Position numbers and translations under genes: made by a program | Shown here: piece after piece, positions 33,185-46,276 of the stretch | Layout: the number at the start of each line of letters is the position of its first letter | Position numbering within the stretch: the first letter of the stretch is position 1 | Notes under the pieces: generated by a model | What the model was told of the DNA's origin: nothing | Databases searched by the model: none | Seen by the model: only the letters and a program-made list of their open reading frames with translations | NCBI GenBank assembly: GCA_021432605.1 | Contig: MU271145.1 | Location: 930,001 to 994,000, forward strand | DNA length: 64,000 nt | Reading direction: 5' to 3' | DNA from: Coniochaeta sp. PMI_546 | Taxonomy: Eukaryota > Ascomycota > Sordariomycetes > Coniochaetales > Coniochaetaceae

Positions 33185-35240
33185 GGTGATCTGCAGAAGA
33201 CGCCCTATTTTTTTATTTTTTTTATTTATTTTTTTTTTTACTCTTTCAGGGACGACTGTCGATACTCATGATTCCCACAGATTGTCAGGTTGTGTTCGCC
33301 ATTCCATATGATGTTGATGATGTAGCTCATCTACCAGCGGACCCTTTCAATTTGGATGGAAGTCTTGGCTTAGGATAGCGGAGGATCTGCACAGGGCAGG
33401 AGCGAGCGAAGCGGGACGGTGACCGGAGTTTTGGGAAGGTACTACGGTCCCAAGGTACTGGACATAGCACAACCTGAGAAACCTCTCCAAAATAACATCC
33501 TGTATTTACATTGTATACCTATATTCGAATAGACATTGTGCTTCGGAGTTTTTATTTTTAAAGTCTTGTAATCGACAGATGTCCTGTCACGTGCAAGGTG
33601 ACAAGCATATCATGTCTTGTACTAATTGCTATCCGTCATGGCTTGTGCAAGTGGCTTCCATGTGGCCCGGAGAATTCGCCGGGCTGGTTCAAGGGACCTC
33701 CCATGGAAGGCTGTTGAAAGCCCCGGACGCCCTGTTTCAGATTTTGTTTCGGAGGGCTCCAAGTATTCCAATATTTACGGGACTGCAATTGAGTGAGGCA
33801 ATGAGGGTGGATGTTACCAGAGCGGGAATGGAACGGTCATTAGGTCTACTATGTATGCACAGAGGCAGCCAGCAACCATGGAAGCGGTGAGTTGCATCTC
33901 ATAACAGTCAGAGAAATACCATTGCCCACGATGGCTTGGGAGGTTTCTGAAGTTTCAAGAGAATCAACAGAGCTGATATGTACCACTAATGTTTGCTCGA
34001 AGCGTGAAAGATGTCGAAATGTTCTGTGTAGTGTAGACAAGCTGCAGATTGGCTGAGAGCGGATGGAAGCATCAAAGAACATGCAGGCTCCCTTGTTCAT
34101 TCCTTCCATCTGCGAGCACGGGACAAGTCCAACATCCCCAGCACTGGTAAGAAGTCCCCTTGCCAAGATTCTGGTGTCACCCTCGCGTCTCTTCCCGAAA
34201 AACGTCATGGATAAGGTGCTCCTTTCCTACTACACGTGTACCTAAGGTACATTAGGCATGCGAGTCAGATTTCAGCGACCATGAGCACGCCTTTGAAGCC
34301 TCTTGAATAGAGGTATGCAGCGTTGTTATCAGTTCCATACGGTAGCGTCTTCCGCGGGGCATTGGTATCAAGGAGATCAACGAGAGGTTTGGTGGTAGTA
34401 GACAAAGTTGTAAAGAATACCAAGGTACAAAGGCAGCCAAATCACCCCGGACCGCACTTCGAGGCCGTGCCAAACGCCAGCTGGCTGGTCCGAGTCCTAC
34501 AATCCATGGATTGAGTCCTGCATTACTAGCATCGGGGGAATCGGCAGCTGTAGGGTGGGTTAAGCGTTCGTCCTTGACAGCTGTCGCCATGGCAAGCATG
34601 GCAAGCATTGCGGAAGACTTTTAGCGTGGGTACTGAAAGGTCCTTCCGTAGCACTTCATTTTACGAGGCTGAACCACTGAATCGCCCAAATCACAAGCAG
34701 AACCAACCAACTGGGAGCAAGATAAACCAGCAAGGCATAACAACACCACAAGTCACCACACCACAGCCAAGATCACCCACCCCCTTATTAGAGGCTTTCC
34801 CTTTTCTCTTCCCATTCATCCACAAGCTTCGCTATTATTGCTATTGGTATTCTTCACTGCCCTTCACCAGCTCATTCAACCTTTGCGGCCATTTCTTTTC
34901 TTCTCTTTTTCGATTGCCGACTTCTCTATATCCACGCCGCCCCCAAAGCCACAACCTGTCAGAACCTTGTTGGGACTCGAGCTCCGTCACTTTTCTGCTT
35001 TGTCCGCCAGTGCCCGCTCCACCCTGCCAGAATCGCTTTCCCTTGGCTTTTGGCCCCCCTGCTCCAGTGCTCTCGCTCTCTCTCGCTGAACAAGAAATAT
35101 CCCACCCCATTTTTATCGCTGGACCCCAAGATCGAGAAGCAGCAACGATAAGAAGAGCGAGCTATTATCTAGAAGACCTTCTGCACCGCTGCTGCACACG
35201 ACACAGCCTGCTCCTGCTTAGGAGCGCTTGAACTATCAAA
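33185..35240. other. Intergenic, VMA22 upstream and CDC42 leader
   Basis: About 2 kb. A T-rich run (33207-33239) lies just upstream of VMA22. No gene is supported in the middle. From 34601 to the CDC42 start the plus strand has no ATG and becomes strongly pyrimidine-rich, suggesting a long CDC42 5' UTR. Confidence 0.55.
33207..33239. repeat. T-rich low-complexity tract
   Basis: Runs of T broken by single A bases directly upstream of the VMA22 start (A-rich on the coding strand). It could be a nucleosome-free promoter element or part of the leader. Confidence 0.8.
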
Positions 35241-36322
<1,082 letters not shown>

Positions 36323-37915
36323 CGACTGCTGCGAGCACGGGTCTTCCGTCGCCCGCCCGATTATTGCCCATCACTGGAAACTACGCAACAGAGATATCTG
36401 AACGGCTTCCTAACACGTCTCCGCAGACTGGATGTATCCCTTGCGCTTGGATTTGTGAAGGCCTTGGGTTAGGGGCGCACCGTTATTGGTGCTCAACGGT
36501 TGCTCGACGATTACGCAGCCGATTTTCAACACCATTCGTTGGGACTTCCACAGCCAGCCACAGGAAGGCAATGATCCCCCGGGGTTGGAAGTTCAGTCGC
36601 CAGTGGAGACATGGTCATATGGCATGACAGGAGTTCATGGTCAAAACTGCCGCGACGGGGAGGAGCTTGGGACAGCGATTACTTTTTTCTACGCTGACCA
36701 AGAGGGCTGTCACATATTTTCCATACTCTTTCCGCGGGGCTCTTGAAAGTCGACATACAATTTTCTTAGTGCTTCTTTCATACAGACCAGGGGTGGGAAA
36801 TTCATAAATGCGCAGGTAGGGCAATTTCGATAGGACAGCTTGGCGATTAGGAGTGCAATTGAAAGCAATGCTTGCTGCTTTTTTTCTTCTTTCACTTCTT
36901 CATCAGGCTCCATAACCTTGTGTGTGTGATCGCGGCCGCTCGCGATAGAGGTTGGTCATATCAGGCCAATGGATGGGATATGGAACGTCGAGGTTGTTCT
37001 GGTCAGCGCCGTTGGACCTTTTACACGGGCACTCTGGAGTAAAGCAGGGCCGAATCTAAGGCCAACGAGTACAGAACATGGTTTCGAATACGGGCTCACG
37101 AAGGGCAGCCACGGTATTTCTTCCACAGCCAACGCATGTAGGAGCACGGGCGGAAGGCAGAGCACCAACACCGGTTGTGTACTGCGAAAATCGATCTAGG
37201 ACGGTCAGGGCAGGTTGGCGGCGGGCTCTGCTGCTATTCTAGAAGCAGCTCTGCTACCCACAATGCGATGCTTCACCGCCTGATTCCATTCAATAGCTAG
37301 ACAAACCGGTCATGCTGTTCTTAGTCTACTTTGGAGCAGCAAGGCCCGCGAGGACAAGAAAACGGGCGGAGCAGGCAAGACAATCGGTTCAACGATGTTG
37401 AGATACTTGACGTGAACTCACAAAAATACAGCAGGATCCTGTCACAGTATTCTTCTACGTTAGTCAAGCTCGATGTTGCCGACAAATAGACTCGAGAACA
37501 ACAAGAATTCTGCCAATCATTTCCAATCCCCGTGTTCACTCAGGTAGGTACTCATCTGTCTCTGCAAAATCGAATACTATGACAATTCCATTACTATAGT
37601 ACATATTTACCGCCGATGACGGTCTGCCGGACCGGTGGGGACGTCACTCCATCCTCCACTTCACCGTGGATACCTGCCGGGGCTATCGCGAATGCGGCAG
37701 CTCGACGCGGCAGCTCGGGTCTCACGCCCTAGACCTAGTCTTCTAGATACCCGAACATCTACCTAGACCTCCTTGGCGACTTGAAATTCTGCATCTTTGC
37801 TTGCGCTTTGCTTCGTTTGTTTCTTTCCCACTCGATTCTACCTCGGGTTTCTGGTATACAAAAAGGTTCATTTTGAGTCTTTGCAGCTCTTCTTCACCTG
37901 CGTTAGACAACAGCA
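36323..37915. other. Intergenic between CDC42 and agmatinase-like gene
   Basis: About 1.6 kb without a supported gene. It holds the CDC42 3' UTR and the agmatinase-like promoter. Only short random frames are present and no repeat was seen. Confidence 0.5.
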
Positions 37916-39368
37916 ATGAAGGTCTCGTGGCGGCTGGCAGCGGCGCTGCTACCGGCTATCGCCGGTCTGGTCTCCGGTTGCGGGCACGACCACCACTCGG
38001 ACAGGGACTTCACGCCTGAGGAGCTTGCTGAGCTGGAGAGAAAATGGGGGATGGAGGTAGAGTCATATTTTATGTTTACCTTATATTTCAAGTGATCTTG
38101 TTGGGACTCTGCATGACTGACGACGATGTGGTTTGGCTTAGTGGGGATTCGCCGGCATAGGCTCGTTTGCCCATCTCAAATACGTCAAGTGCCTCACCGA
38201 CCCGAGCGAGCTGTTTGATATTGCCATTGTTGGAGCACCGTTCGATACGGCTGTCAGCTACCGACCTGGTGAGTTGACTCCTGCGTGCCATGAATCCACC
38301 ATTTGTTGTGCTCTTGGACAAAGTCGCCGTGCATCGGCCGTCCTATGTGCCTCACCTATGAAGCGCTCTCGCCTCGCAAGCGCATCACTCACCATAAAAA
38401 GCTCTCACACACTGACACCCAATCCAGGCGCCCGCTTCGGCCCCCGAGCCATCCGCCAGGCCTCCTCGCGGCAGACCTCCTTCCGCGGCTTCAACCCGCG
38501 GGCCGGCATAAACCCCTACCAGAACTGGGCCACCATCCTCGACTGCGGCGACATCCCCATCACGCCCATGGACAACGCCGTGGCCCTCCGGCAGATGACC
38601 GCCGCCTTCGCCGAGCTCGGCAACCGGCCCGCCGCCCGGGCCGCCCGCCCAAAGCTCATCACCCTCGGCGGCGATCACAGCCTGGCCCTCCCGGCCCTGC
38701 GGGCGCTCAAGGACATCTACGGCCGGCCGCTGCGGGTGCTGCACTTCGACGCCCACCTGGACACGTGGCACCCGGAGAAGTACCCCTCGGCCTGGCCCAG
38801 CGAGCAGGCGCACTTCAACCACGGGAGCATGTTCTGGCTGGCCGGCAACGAAGGGCTGATCTCCAACGCCACGGGGGGGTCGGCGGGGCCGTCGGTGCAC
38901 GCTGGCCTGCGGACGCGGCTGTCGGGGAACGACTTTGGGGACCACGAGGACGACAGCGCGCAGAACTGGGTGCGGATCAGCGCCGACGACATCGACGAGG
39001 TGGGCACGCGGGGGGTGGTGGAGGCTATCCTGGCGGCGTTCGGGGATGCGGAGGAGGAGCCGGTCTACCTCAGCGTCGACATCGACGTGCTGGACCCGGC
39101 CTTCGCGCCGGGGACGGGCACGCCGGAGCCAGGCGGCTGGACGACCAGGGAGCTCATACGGATCCTGCGGGGGATCGAGGGGCTGAACGTCGTTGGGGCG
39201 GATATCGTCGAGGTCGCGCCGGCGTACCAGGGCGCCGGGGAGGAGACTGCGCTTGCTGCGGCGCAGGTGGCGTATGAGATCCTGAGCTCGATGGTGAAGA
39301 AGGGGATGGGGGAGATGGGCAAGGTGAAGAAGGCTGAGGTGGAGGGGAGGGCGAAGGATGAGCTGTAG
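37916..39368 (+). CDS. Secreted agmatinase/ureohydrolase-family protein
   Basis: Member of the arginase/agmatinase family, manganese enzymes that hydrolyse guanidino compounds to urea and an amine. Exons 37916..38056, 38142..38268 and 38428..39368 give 402 residues. The N-terminus is a clear signal peptide (MKVSWRLAAALLPAIAGLVSG), followed by a His-rich CGHDHHSD. Metal-binding motifs are all present: GGDHS (about residue 170), DAHLD (about 195) and SVDIDVLDPAFAPGTGTPEPGG (about 305). The upstream loop GARFGPRAIRQAS is rebuilt across intron 2. Active-site residues look intact, so it is probably catalytic, but in the secretory route or outside the cell rather than in cytosolic arginine breakdown. 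The true substrate is unproven. Confidence 0.9.
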
Positions 39369-40093
39369 ATGCGTTACTTGGAAGGCATGAGGAGGTGGAA
39401 AGGGAAAGGGATTTTGTCTCGGCTGTTGTCCTTGTGGTTCGAGGGTGTATGGCGTGGGAGTGAGGGCGGGTGCATGTGCTCTGCAGTGGAGGGGAGATTT
39501 CTTATTGATATCAATGGAATACGTCTGTTAATATAGCCACGCTTTCACGCCGGCTGAAATTCCGCGCGTAGGTGATGTGCTTAAGGTCCTTGCTTCTTCA
39601 GAGAGATATGTCTTCATGTGCCCCACACTTGAGCTAAGGACAAGTTCGGAGAATATGGTGTAACTTTCATAGCTGTCATACAGCGACTAGTTCGTACAAG
39701 TAAACGAGGGTTCCAGTTAGAAGCCATAATTCATAGATGGCTGGCTTCCTGAGATTGGACGGTGACGAACTTGGTCGAATGAGAATCTCATCCAATAATA
39801 CGTGCAGGAGATTCAACCGAGTCGTTGAAAATTCGACACCTCAATCAGCCAATCCCGTCAGAGAAGTTAAACCTTGGTCTTGTCTGTGACGATGGATTGG
39901 AACAGGAGGGGATTACCTATCGTCAGCCTTTCCACCGAAGGCTGATCGAGATAAGGCATGACATTTTACTACTTCAAGTACAGCAAGAGGGAGAGGGGGA
40001 GATTCGAAGACAAAGAAACACATGATGCCATGTTCAGCAGGACAGGTTAACGATTCGATGTACCGCCGTACCTAAGGCGCTTGTGTTCCTGCA

Positions 40094-40121
40094 TCTGCAC
40101 TCTGCACTCTGCATTCTGCAG
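40094..40121 (+). repeat. Short tandem repeat, unit TCTGCAC x4
   Basis: Four 7-base units (TCTGCAC, TCTGCAC, TCTGCAT, TCTGCAG) in a row, the last two with one change each. Confidence 0.85.
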
Positions 40122-41781
40122 CCAGGCGCCCCACCCACCCTGCCGCGGCTATCGAGCAGCAGCAGCTGGGTGTCGAGTCTGCCATATGTTCATAACTGGA
40201 AAAGAAATCAAGATGTCCGCCAGCCAGTCTGCGCCAATAGTATCAGTATCAGGTACCTACTAGGTCAGGTATCCAGATATCCCCGGGTATTGTTTGCGTG
40301 GCATCTCGTCTTATCAGTCATGGCAAATTATTGGAAGTTGCAACCACTTCAACAGGTATTCTCGCCGAAACGGGTACTTGCCTTGCATTATATTGGGATG
40401 GGGTGACCTTGGGCTGGCAGGTACGCGTAGTAGGTGTAGCACCGTCAGATGGCACCCGAGCAGAACTCCCGTCTCCAGTACATGCAACCATGCGAGGTTT
40501 TGTTTCGCATCAGCAGAAACGTTTCGAGGCGCTGCAGTCGCACCAGTCCTAGCCGTTGCGGAGTCGAGTCTAGAGTCTACTATGCATTGGAAAGCCTAGC
40601 GCAGTGTAGACCCTGATAGAGACCCGGGGCTGCACCTGTCTGTCCACTTTGGCATATCGCGCCAAGAGTATGGTATTGTACCAGGCGAAATCTTACCGAA
40701 ATGATGAATCTCTGTGACAAGTGATAAACAGCGAAAACACCACGGGAGATAAACGGGGTTGGACAGGTTAGAACTCGTGTCGTCGCGTAAGGCTGTGTGT
40801 CAGTTTTCCATGTCTTTCCTGGGTACCTTCGCTACCTACTACTGTGTAAAGGATTGTTGCTTGTTCCCTGGTGTTTCACCCGCCATGCGTCTTCTATTTT
40901 TGAAGACGACCCCGGATCCGATCACAGCGATCAAAGAACGCATCTCGAACCATAATCTACGGTACCGTCCGACAGATCGCAACTTGTTTTAAACGTGAGT
41001 AACCCCCGTTCTCCCCCTTCCTGCCGCTCACACTGAGCCTGAACTCGAGGCGGGTATTTCGAAATCACGACGCACAGGTACAGTCGGGATACCTGGAGGG
41101 ACGGCTCGTGGCTTGTGGGAATGACGAGATAGATGGCCGCCTCATCTATAACATATTGACCAACAGAACCCCAGACCTCCTGACCCAGTCGGCTTCTGGC
41201 CTGTCACTTTGTCACTTTCGTCAGTTGTCAACTGTGCAAAAAGGGAAGCCCCAGCCCAGCCAGGACCCAATATAGGGCCGTTGGCCTGTTATTGGGGCCA
41301 TGGGCCCGAGTGCACGGCATCTGACGACTATGGCTTGCACGGTCGTGGTCTGAATAGGGGCCGTCGCCAGCAGCATCGTCAGTCTCTCTGTGTCTGAGAG
41401 GACGTTGCATTCGGAGCACTCAAGAGCTTTTTACCACGTTCTCCTGCTATCCACAAACGCTGTGTGTACCAGTATACATGCGAGCAGGTGGTTGGTTGGT
41501 CCTTCGAGTCGGCCAGACCAAGACTTGCGGAATGCCATCAGTGACTATATTCAGCTTCTTTGATCACAGTTGACAGTTTGAATCGTCAGTTGATGCTTTC
41601 TTTGCCCGTCTTTGGGTGTCTTCATCGTCCACTCGTTCCCCAATTGGGAGGGAATTATTGCCTGCTAGCACCGTTATTTCTGAGCCCCAAGTTGCTTTGA
41701 ATCATGGATGAGCGAGCCACTATACTTCCCAGCGTGTCCCACACGTCAGGGCTGCTGATACGGTGGAGGCAGCTTCCAATG

Positions 41782-42901
41782 TCACCGCAGCCCCAACTCT
41801 TGCGTGGAAGGTACTTGGCACCCTAGCGGGACTCCTGGTTCCAACTGTCGTGCTGCAGGTACCGACCGCTTGAGCAGGGACCGTCACGCTCCCCTCCAAG
41901 TGGACCCCTCTCGCCTCTCCTGAGATCCCTGGCAGGTCTCATTAAACTTAGCGCAGCCAATTCAACCTCTGTTCCTTTTCGGGGGGGAAATACTACAACC
42001 ACGAACCCCAGTCCTTCGTCCACACTCCTTCAACCACTCTCGTTCCCCTGATTTTCTGACTTCTCTCTAAACAACCTCCTGTGTTCTCTCTCTTCATCAC
42101 GAGGACCTGCTCTCTTTTTCTTCTTACTTCTTCTCTCGCTGACTCTTCTTATTGCTTCGATTATCCGTTGCTCCCCACCAGCAGGAAACCTGCTCTCCTG
42201 CTTCCGAGCTCCCAAAGCAGTTTTTCTCCTCCCATCTTCTTTCTGGGGGGGGCTTCCTATTACAACACTCATTCCTAGTACTTTGTTCTAATTCTTCTTT
42301 CAACATCGTCGACCAGCCAGCCAATACTTTCCACTCTCCTGGTCCAACAGCGCTCGTACCTCAGCCCTGCCACCGAACAGCATTCGTATTCTCGACCCTC
42401 ACTTCAGTAACCAACGGCTCGATCCCTCCTTTATAATATCGACATCCGCTTCTTTGTTCCGCTCATCACTGGCCGGCCTGCCTGACCGAACAAAGTCTTC
42501 CGGACGTGGATATCCCTTGACATCGTACCTATACTATTTGTCGGAAGCCCTTGCTCGACATTCCAGACTCCACGTGCCTGCAGTTTCAGACCGCCGTCCA
42601 CTCCGGTACCTCGAACGCGAGTCGTAACTTTGAGGACGCTAGCTATCTTGCTTTCTTCCCTGGAATCAAGATATCGGCTTGAGGATTTTTAACAGACGAC
42701 ACAGTCTGTTGTGCAGTGAGAGCTTAACAGCATAGGTCACTTGCCTTCAACAGAGGTTTCCTGCACGTTTGTTGGTACATTCCAGCGGCAGTATATCTTA
42801 TTCTCTCTTCCGTGCCTGTCAAAGGGCGCGTCTAATCCTTCAAAACGGCTGTACTATCTCACGTCGCCAGGGACAGCCTTGTCCCTCCGCATCTTCTCGG
42901 G
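41782..42901 (+). promoter_or_regulatory. Putative long ATG-free 5' leader of the four-RRM gene
   Basis: A scan of all 1,120 bases finds no ATG on the plus strand, while CAT (ATG on the other strand) occurs at least 13 times. From about 42000 the stretch is strongly pyrimidine-rich. This strand-specific absence is what selection against upstream starts in a scanned leader would leave. The transcription start is not determined. Confidence 0.6.
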
Positions 42902-45355
42902 ATGCAGGACTTGTCTGGTCCCCAAGCTGGGCAAAATCCCCGCTACGGCCACGCCTCGAAGCCCTCGAACAGCGACACCGGCTTCTCTCATGGTGCCTTC
43001 ACTTCGAACGCCCAGATCTCTGGGTTCGCTGATAGGCACCCCCGGCGCGGAAACATCCCTACGATCAATACGCAGCCCATGGGCCAGCAGCATCAGCACC
43101 AGCAGCAACAAACCCACAACAACGCTGCCGACATGACCTCTCCTGGCACTGCTTTCGACATGCAGTTCACACCCCTTCTTCCGTCTCAGCTGCTCCTGGG
43201 TAGCCCTTTCCAGCCCGGTAGCCCTGCTACGTTTGCCAACCCGCATTTCCAGAACGTATCTGGCTACCAGCAGTTGCAGCAACAGAACGGTCAGCACCAG
43301 ACCCAGCATCACCATCAGCAGCAGCACCAGCAGCAGCAACACAATGGCATGTCGAGCCCTGTGCAGCAGCAGCAAGTCTACCAGGCCGTCGTTTCCCCTT
43401 CGGCGTACGGTGCGCCGCAGTTCTACTCTCCGCAGTCGCCGACTGGCTCGTACAATAGCATGGGCGGCCAAATCCAGATTCATGCCGTTCAGCCTGCCTC
43501 GCCCGTGTCGATGAATGCGGGCATGGTAACTGGCACTAGCAGGACCGTGTACTTGGGCAACATCCCTCCAGACACGTCGGCCGAAGAGATTCTCGGCCAT
43601 GTTCGCAGCGGGCAGATTGAGTCTGTCCGACTGCTGCCCGACAAGAACTGTGCCTTCATCTCGTTCCTGGACGCCAGCTCCGCCACTCATTTCCACTCTG
43701 ATGCCATCTTGAAAAAGCTCTGCATCAAGGGTCAGGATATCAAGATCGGCTGGGGCAAGCCGTCTCAGGTGCCGACCTCGGTTGCGCTGGCAGTTCAGCA
43801 GTCTGGCGCTTCCAGGAATGTCTACCTCGGCAACCTGCCCGAGGACATCACGGACGAGGAGCTGCGTGAGGATTTGGGTAAGTTTGGTGCCATCGACACA
43901 GTCAAGATTGTGCGAGAGAAGAACATCGCATTCATCCATTTCTTGTCGATCGCCAATGCCATCAAGGCTGTTTCGCAGCTGCCCCAGGAGCCGAAGTGGC
44001 AGTCTCCCCGCCGGGTGTACTACGGCAAAGACCGCTGCGCATATGTATCCAAGACCCAGCAGCAGAACGCCGCCCAGTACCTGGGCATTGCCCCTGGCTA
44101 CGCTCATATGCTGACCGGCGCCGACCGCGACCTTATCTCGAACGCACTGGCTCAGCAATCTGTCGCGGCCGCTGCAGTTGCCACCACTGCTGGCGGTATC
44201 AACAATCTCGGCAACCGGACCATCTACCTCGGCAACATCCACCCCGAGACGACCATCGAGGAGATCTGCAACGTCGTGCGTGGTGGTCTTCTGCACCATA
44301 TCCGCTACATTCCGGACAAGCACATCTGCTTCGTTACCTTCATCGACCCCACGGCTGCGGCGTCCTTCTACGCCCTCAGCAACCTGCAGGGCCTGATGAT
44401 CCACAACCGGCGCCTCAAGATCGGCTGGGGCAAGCACTCCGGCGCCCTGCCTCCAGCAATCGCACTGGCTGTCAGCGGTGGTGCATCGAGGAACGTGTAC
44501 ATTGGTAACCTGGACGAGACCTGGACCGAGGAGAGGCTGAGACAGGACTTCTCCGAGTTCGGCGAGATCGAGCTGGTGAACACCCTGCGGGAGAAGAGCT
44601 GTGCGTTTGTCAACTTCACCAACATCGCCAACGCCATCAAGGCCATCGAGGCGATCAGGGGTAAGGAGGAGTACAGGAAGTTCAAGGTCAACTTTGGCAA
44701 GGACCGCTGCGGCAACCCGCCCAGGCAGGTGCAGCAGTCGCAGTCGCCCCGCAACGAGAACGGTCCATCGCCGCCTCCTCAGGGATCGAGCCAGAACGGC
44801 AACTCCCCGACCAACTCTGGGACACCGACTGCCCCGGCGTTGTTCAACCAGGCCAGCAACCCTCTGACGCTGTACCTCAGCCACGTCTCCCAGCAGGCTC
44901 AGCAGCAGCAGCATCAGCAACACCAGGTCCTCGCCGCGCAGCAAGCAGCCTACTACAGCAACGGGACACCGTCGCCCAACGAGCTGACTCTCGAAGTGCC
45001 GCAAGGGAATATGTCTGGCCACCACCAGCAGTCAGCGAGCATCTCCAACGGCTACGGCAGCAACAACAACACCAGCGGCCAGTCTGGTTCGACCACCATC
45101 GGCGGGCTCCTGGCTCCGGGTCGTAGCCAGCACAACCGAGCCGTCAGCCTGCCGGTGCTCGCTCCCGGGTTCGAGAACGGCGCCACGACTCCCAACAGCC
45201 TGCATGGGAGCATGGGCGGCAACGACGGCGACTTCCAGAGCCAACGCCGCGGTCACCAGTACCAGGCTAGCTATGGTGGCATGGGCACGGGTGCTTTCGG
45301 TCTCGCCATCCAGGGCGGACTGAACGGGTGGGTGGAGGAGGAGGTTGCCAACTAA
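42902..45355 (+). CDS. Four-RRM RNA-binding protein, Nrd1/Msa2-like
   Basis: Single exon, 817 residues. Four RNA recognition motifs begin near residues 214, 305, 439 and 530. Each has a recognisable RNP2 ([32 protein letters not shown]) and RNP1-like segments (CAFISFL, IAFIHFL, ICFVTFI, CAFVNF). The pairwise layout, with GWGKPSQVP / YYGKDRCA / GWGKHSG / FGKDRCG ends, is that of S. pombe Nrd1/Msa2, a regulator that delays sexual differentiation and binds stress and cytokinesis mRNAs. N-terminal Gln/His-rich and C-terminal Gln/Asn/Ser-rich low-complexity regions could drive condensation (inference). The gene is intron-free in the coding part and has an unusually long leader, suggesting post-transcriptional control. 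Confidence 0.9.
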   Translation: MQDLSGPQAGQNPRYGHASKPSNSDTGFSHGAFTSNAQISGFADRHPRRGNIPTINTQPMGQQHQHQQQQTHNNAADMTSPGTAFDMQFTPLLPSQLLLGSPFQPGSPATFANPHFQNVSGYQQLQQQNGQHQTQHHHQQQHQQQQHNGMSSPVQQQQVYQAVVSPSAYGAPQFYSPQSPTGSYNSMGGQIQIHAVQPASPVSMNAGMVTGTSRTVYLGNIPPDTSAEEILGHVRSGQIESVRLLPDKNCAFISFLDASSATHFHSDAILKKLCIKGQDIKIGWGKPSQVPTSVALAVQQSGASRNVYLGNLPEDITDEELREDLGKFGAIDTVKIVREKNIAFIHFLSIANAIKAVSQLPQEPKWQSPRRVYYGKDRCAYVSKTQQQNAAQYLGIAPGYAHMLTGADRDLISNALAQQSVAAAAVATTAGGINNLGNRTIYLGNIHPETTIEEICNVVRGGLLHHIRYIPDKHICFVTFIDPTAAASFYALSNLQGLMIHNRRLKIGWGKHSGALPPAIALAVSGGASRNVYIGNLDETWTEERLRQDFSEFGEIELVNTLREKSCAFVNFTNIANAIKAIEAIRGKEEYRKFKVNFGKDRCGNPPRQVQQSQSPRNENGPSPPPQGSSQNGNSPTNSGTPTAPALFNQASNPLTLYLSHVSQQAQQQQHQQHQVLAAQQAAYYSNGTPSPNELTLEVPQGNMSGHHQQSASISNGYGSNNNTSGQSGSTTIGGLLAPGRSQHNRAVSLPVLAPGFENGATTPNSLHGSMGGNDGDFQSQRRGHQYQASYGGMGTGAFGLAIQGGLNGWVEEEVAN

Positions 45356-46276
45356 TACCCCCCCTTTTCCAACTCGTAAAAGGGGTCACGAGGCGAATAT
45401 AGGATCTAGTAACTTTTTGTAATCGTGTTTTTGGAGAAATGTATTGTTTTTTTGTACCCTGTTTGACGTCCTTCGACAAATATCTCTTTTATTCTGGGCC
45501 CTTCCTCGTCGAGTCTCTCCGTGTGTGTGTGTGTGTGTGTGTTCTGTCTCTGCTTCTTTTCTCTTTTACTATAATATTGGCTCTACCATGTATCGATCTT
45601 TAGGGGGTATCGCACCTGATGTTTTGGACATTTGACCATGCCTTAGCTCTCCACCATGGGAAAAAGGTTGAAGTTGAGCTTTGGCGAGGGGAAGACACAA
45701 AGAGAGGGATGAAATGGGTTTTGGGATGAAGAAATCCTTCCGAAGCTGGGGGCGGGGGTCCCCATTTGCCCTCCCAACTGCTTGTAGGGAAAGTGTTGGG
45801 TACATGGCTTTCTAACAGGTCGTTTGTTTTGGGGGTTTTGGAGAGAACCCGAGACGGCTGGTATGAGAAGACATGCGAAGAGAAGGAAAGAGACGGGTTA
45901 GAAGGAAGGGTATATGGCGAGAAGGCCATTCTGGTGGCGCTCGGCCGTACGTTCCAGTGTATTGGTTCTGTGTGTATGTATGTCTATCTGGAGCATTGGG
46001 TATGGGTAGGATAGTCGAATATAGCAGATGGCAAAGTCTGTAACCGATTTTATTAGATCGTGCCGCTGGTGATGTGTTGGGTTTGTCAATGGGGCAAGGC
46101 ATGTTCTTGCTTGACACATTTTGTGGCTTAAATAACACGTTCTGACACGCGTGGTCCAGACACTTGATCCAAGTACTGTAAGTGAGTGAGGCCCCGTGCA
46201 AAAAGAGCATAGCTCACATATCATGATATATATTATATATGTATATAATACACCACACACATCACCACACAAAACT
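45356..46276. other. Intergenic between convergent RRM and CLC genes
   Basis: About 0.9 kb holding two 3' UTRs, a GT microsatellite (45521-45542) and an AT-rich stretch (46224-46250). No gene is supported. Confidence 0.55.
45521..45542. repeat. (GT)11 microsatellite
   Basis: Eleven perfect GT units in the 3' flank of the RRM gene. Confidence 0.95.

Larger units (their letters stand above)
39369..42901. other. Long intergenic region with extended leader of the RRM gene
   Basis: About 3.5 kb. From 39369 to about 41780 no gene is supported; small frames lack protein-like composition. A short tandem repeat lies at 40094-40121. From 41782 to the RRM-gene start the plus strand has no ATG and is CT-rich, consistent with a very long 5' UTR. 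Confidence 0.55.

Noticed and set aside
38303-39277. 324-codon plus-strand frame overlapping the agmatinase-like gene
   Set aside because: Alternate-frame shadow rich in Gly/Arg/Ala; the main frame holds all metal-binding motifs.
39369-41780. Search for transposon remnants in the gene-poor stretch
   Set aside because: No terminal inverted repeats, LTR-like direct repeats, transposase-like frames or strong AT shift of the kind left by repeat-induced point mutation were seen by eye.
42854-45025. 723-codon open frame on the minus strand
   Set aside because: It lies antisense to the four-RRM gene. Its composition (Leu/Val/Arg-rich) is what GC-rich third positions and CAG repeats produce in reverse, with no domain; the sense frame has four clear RRMs.
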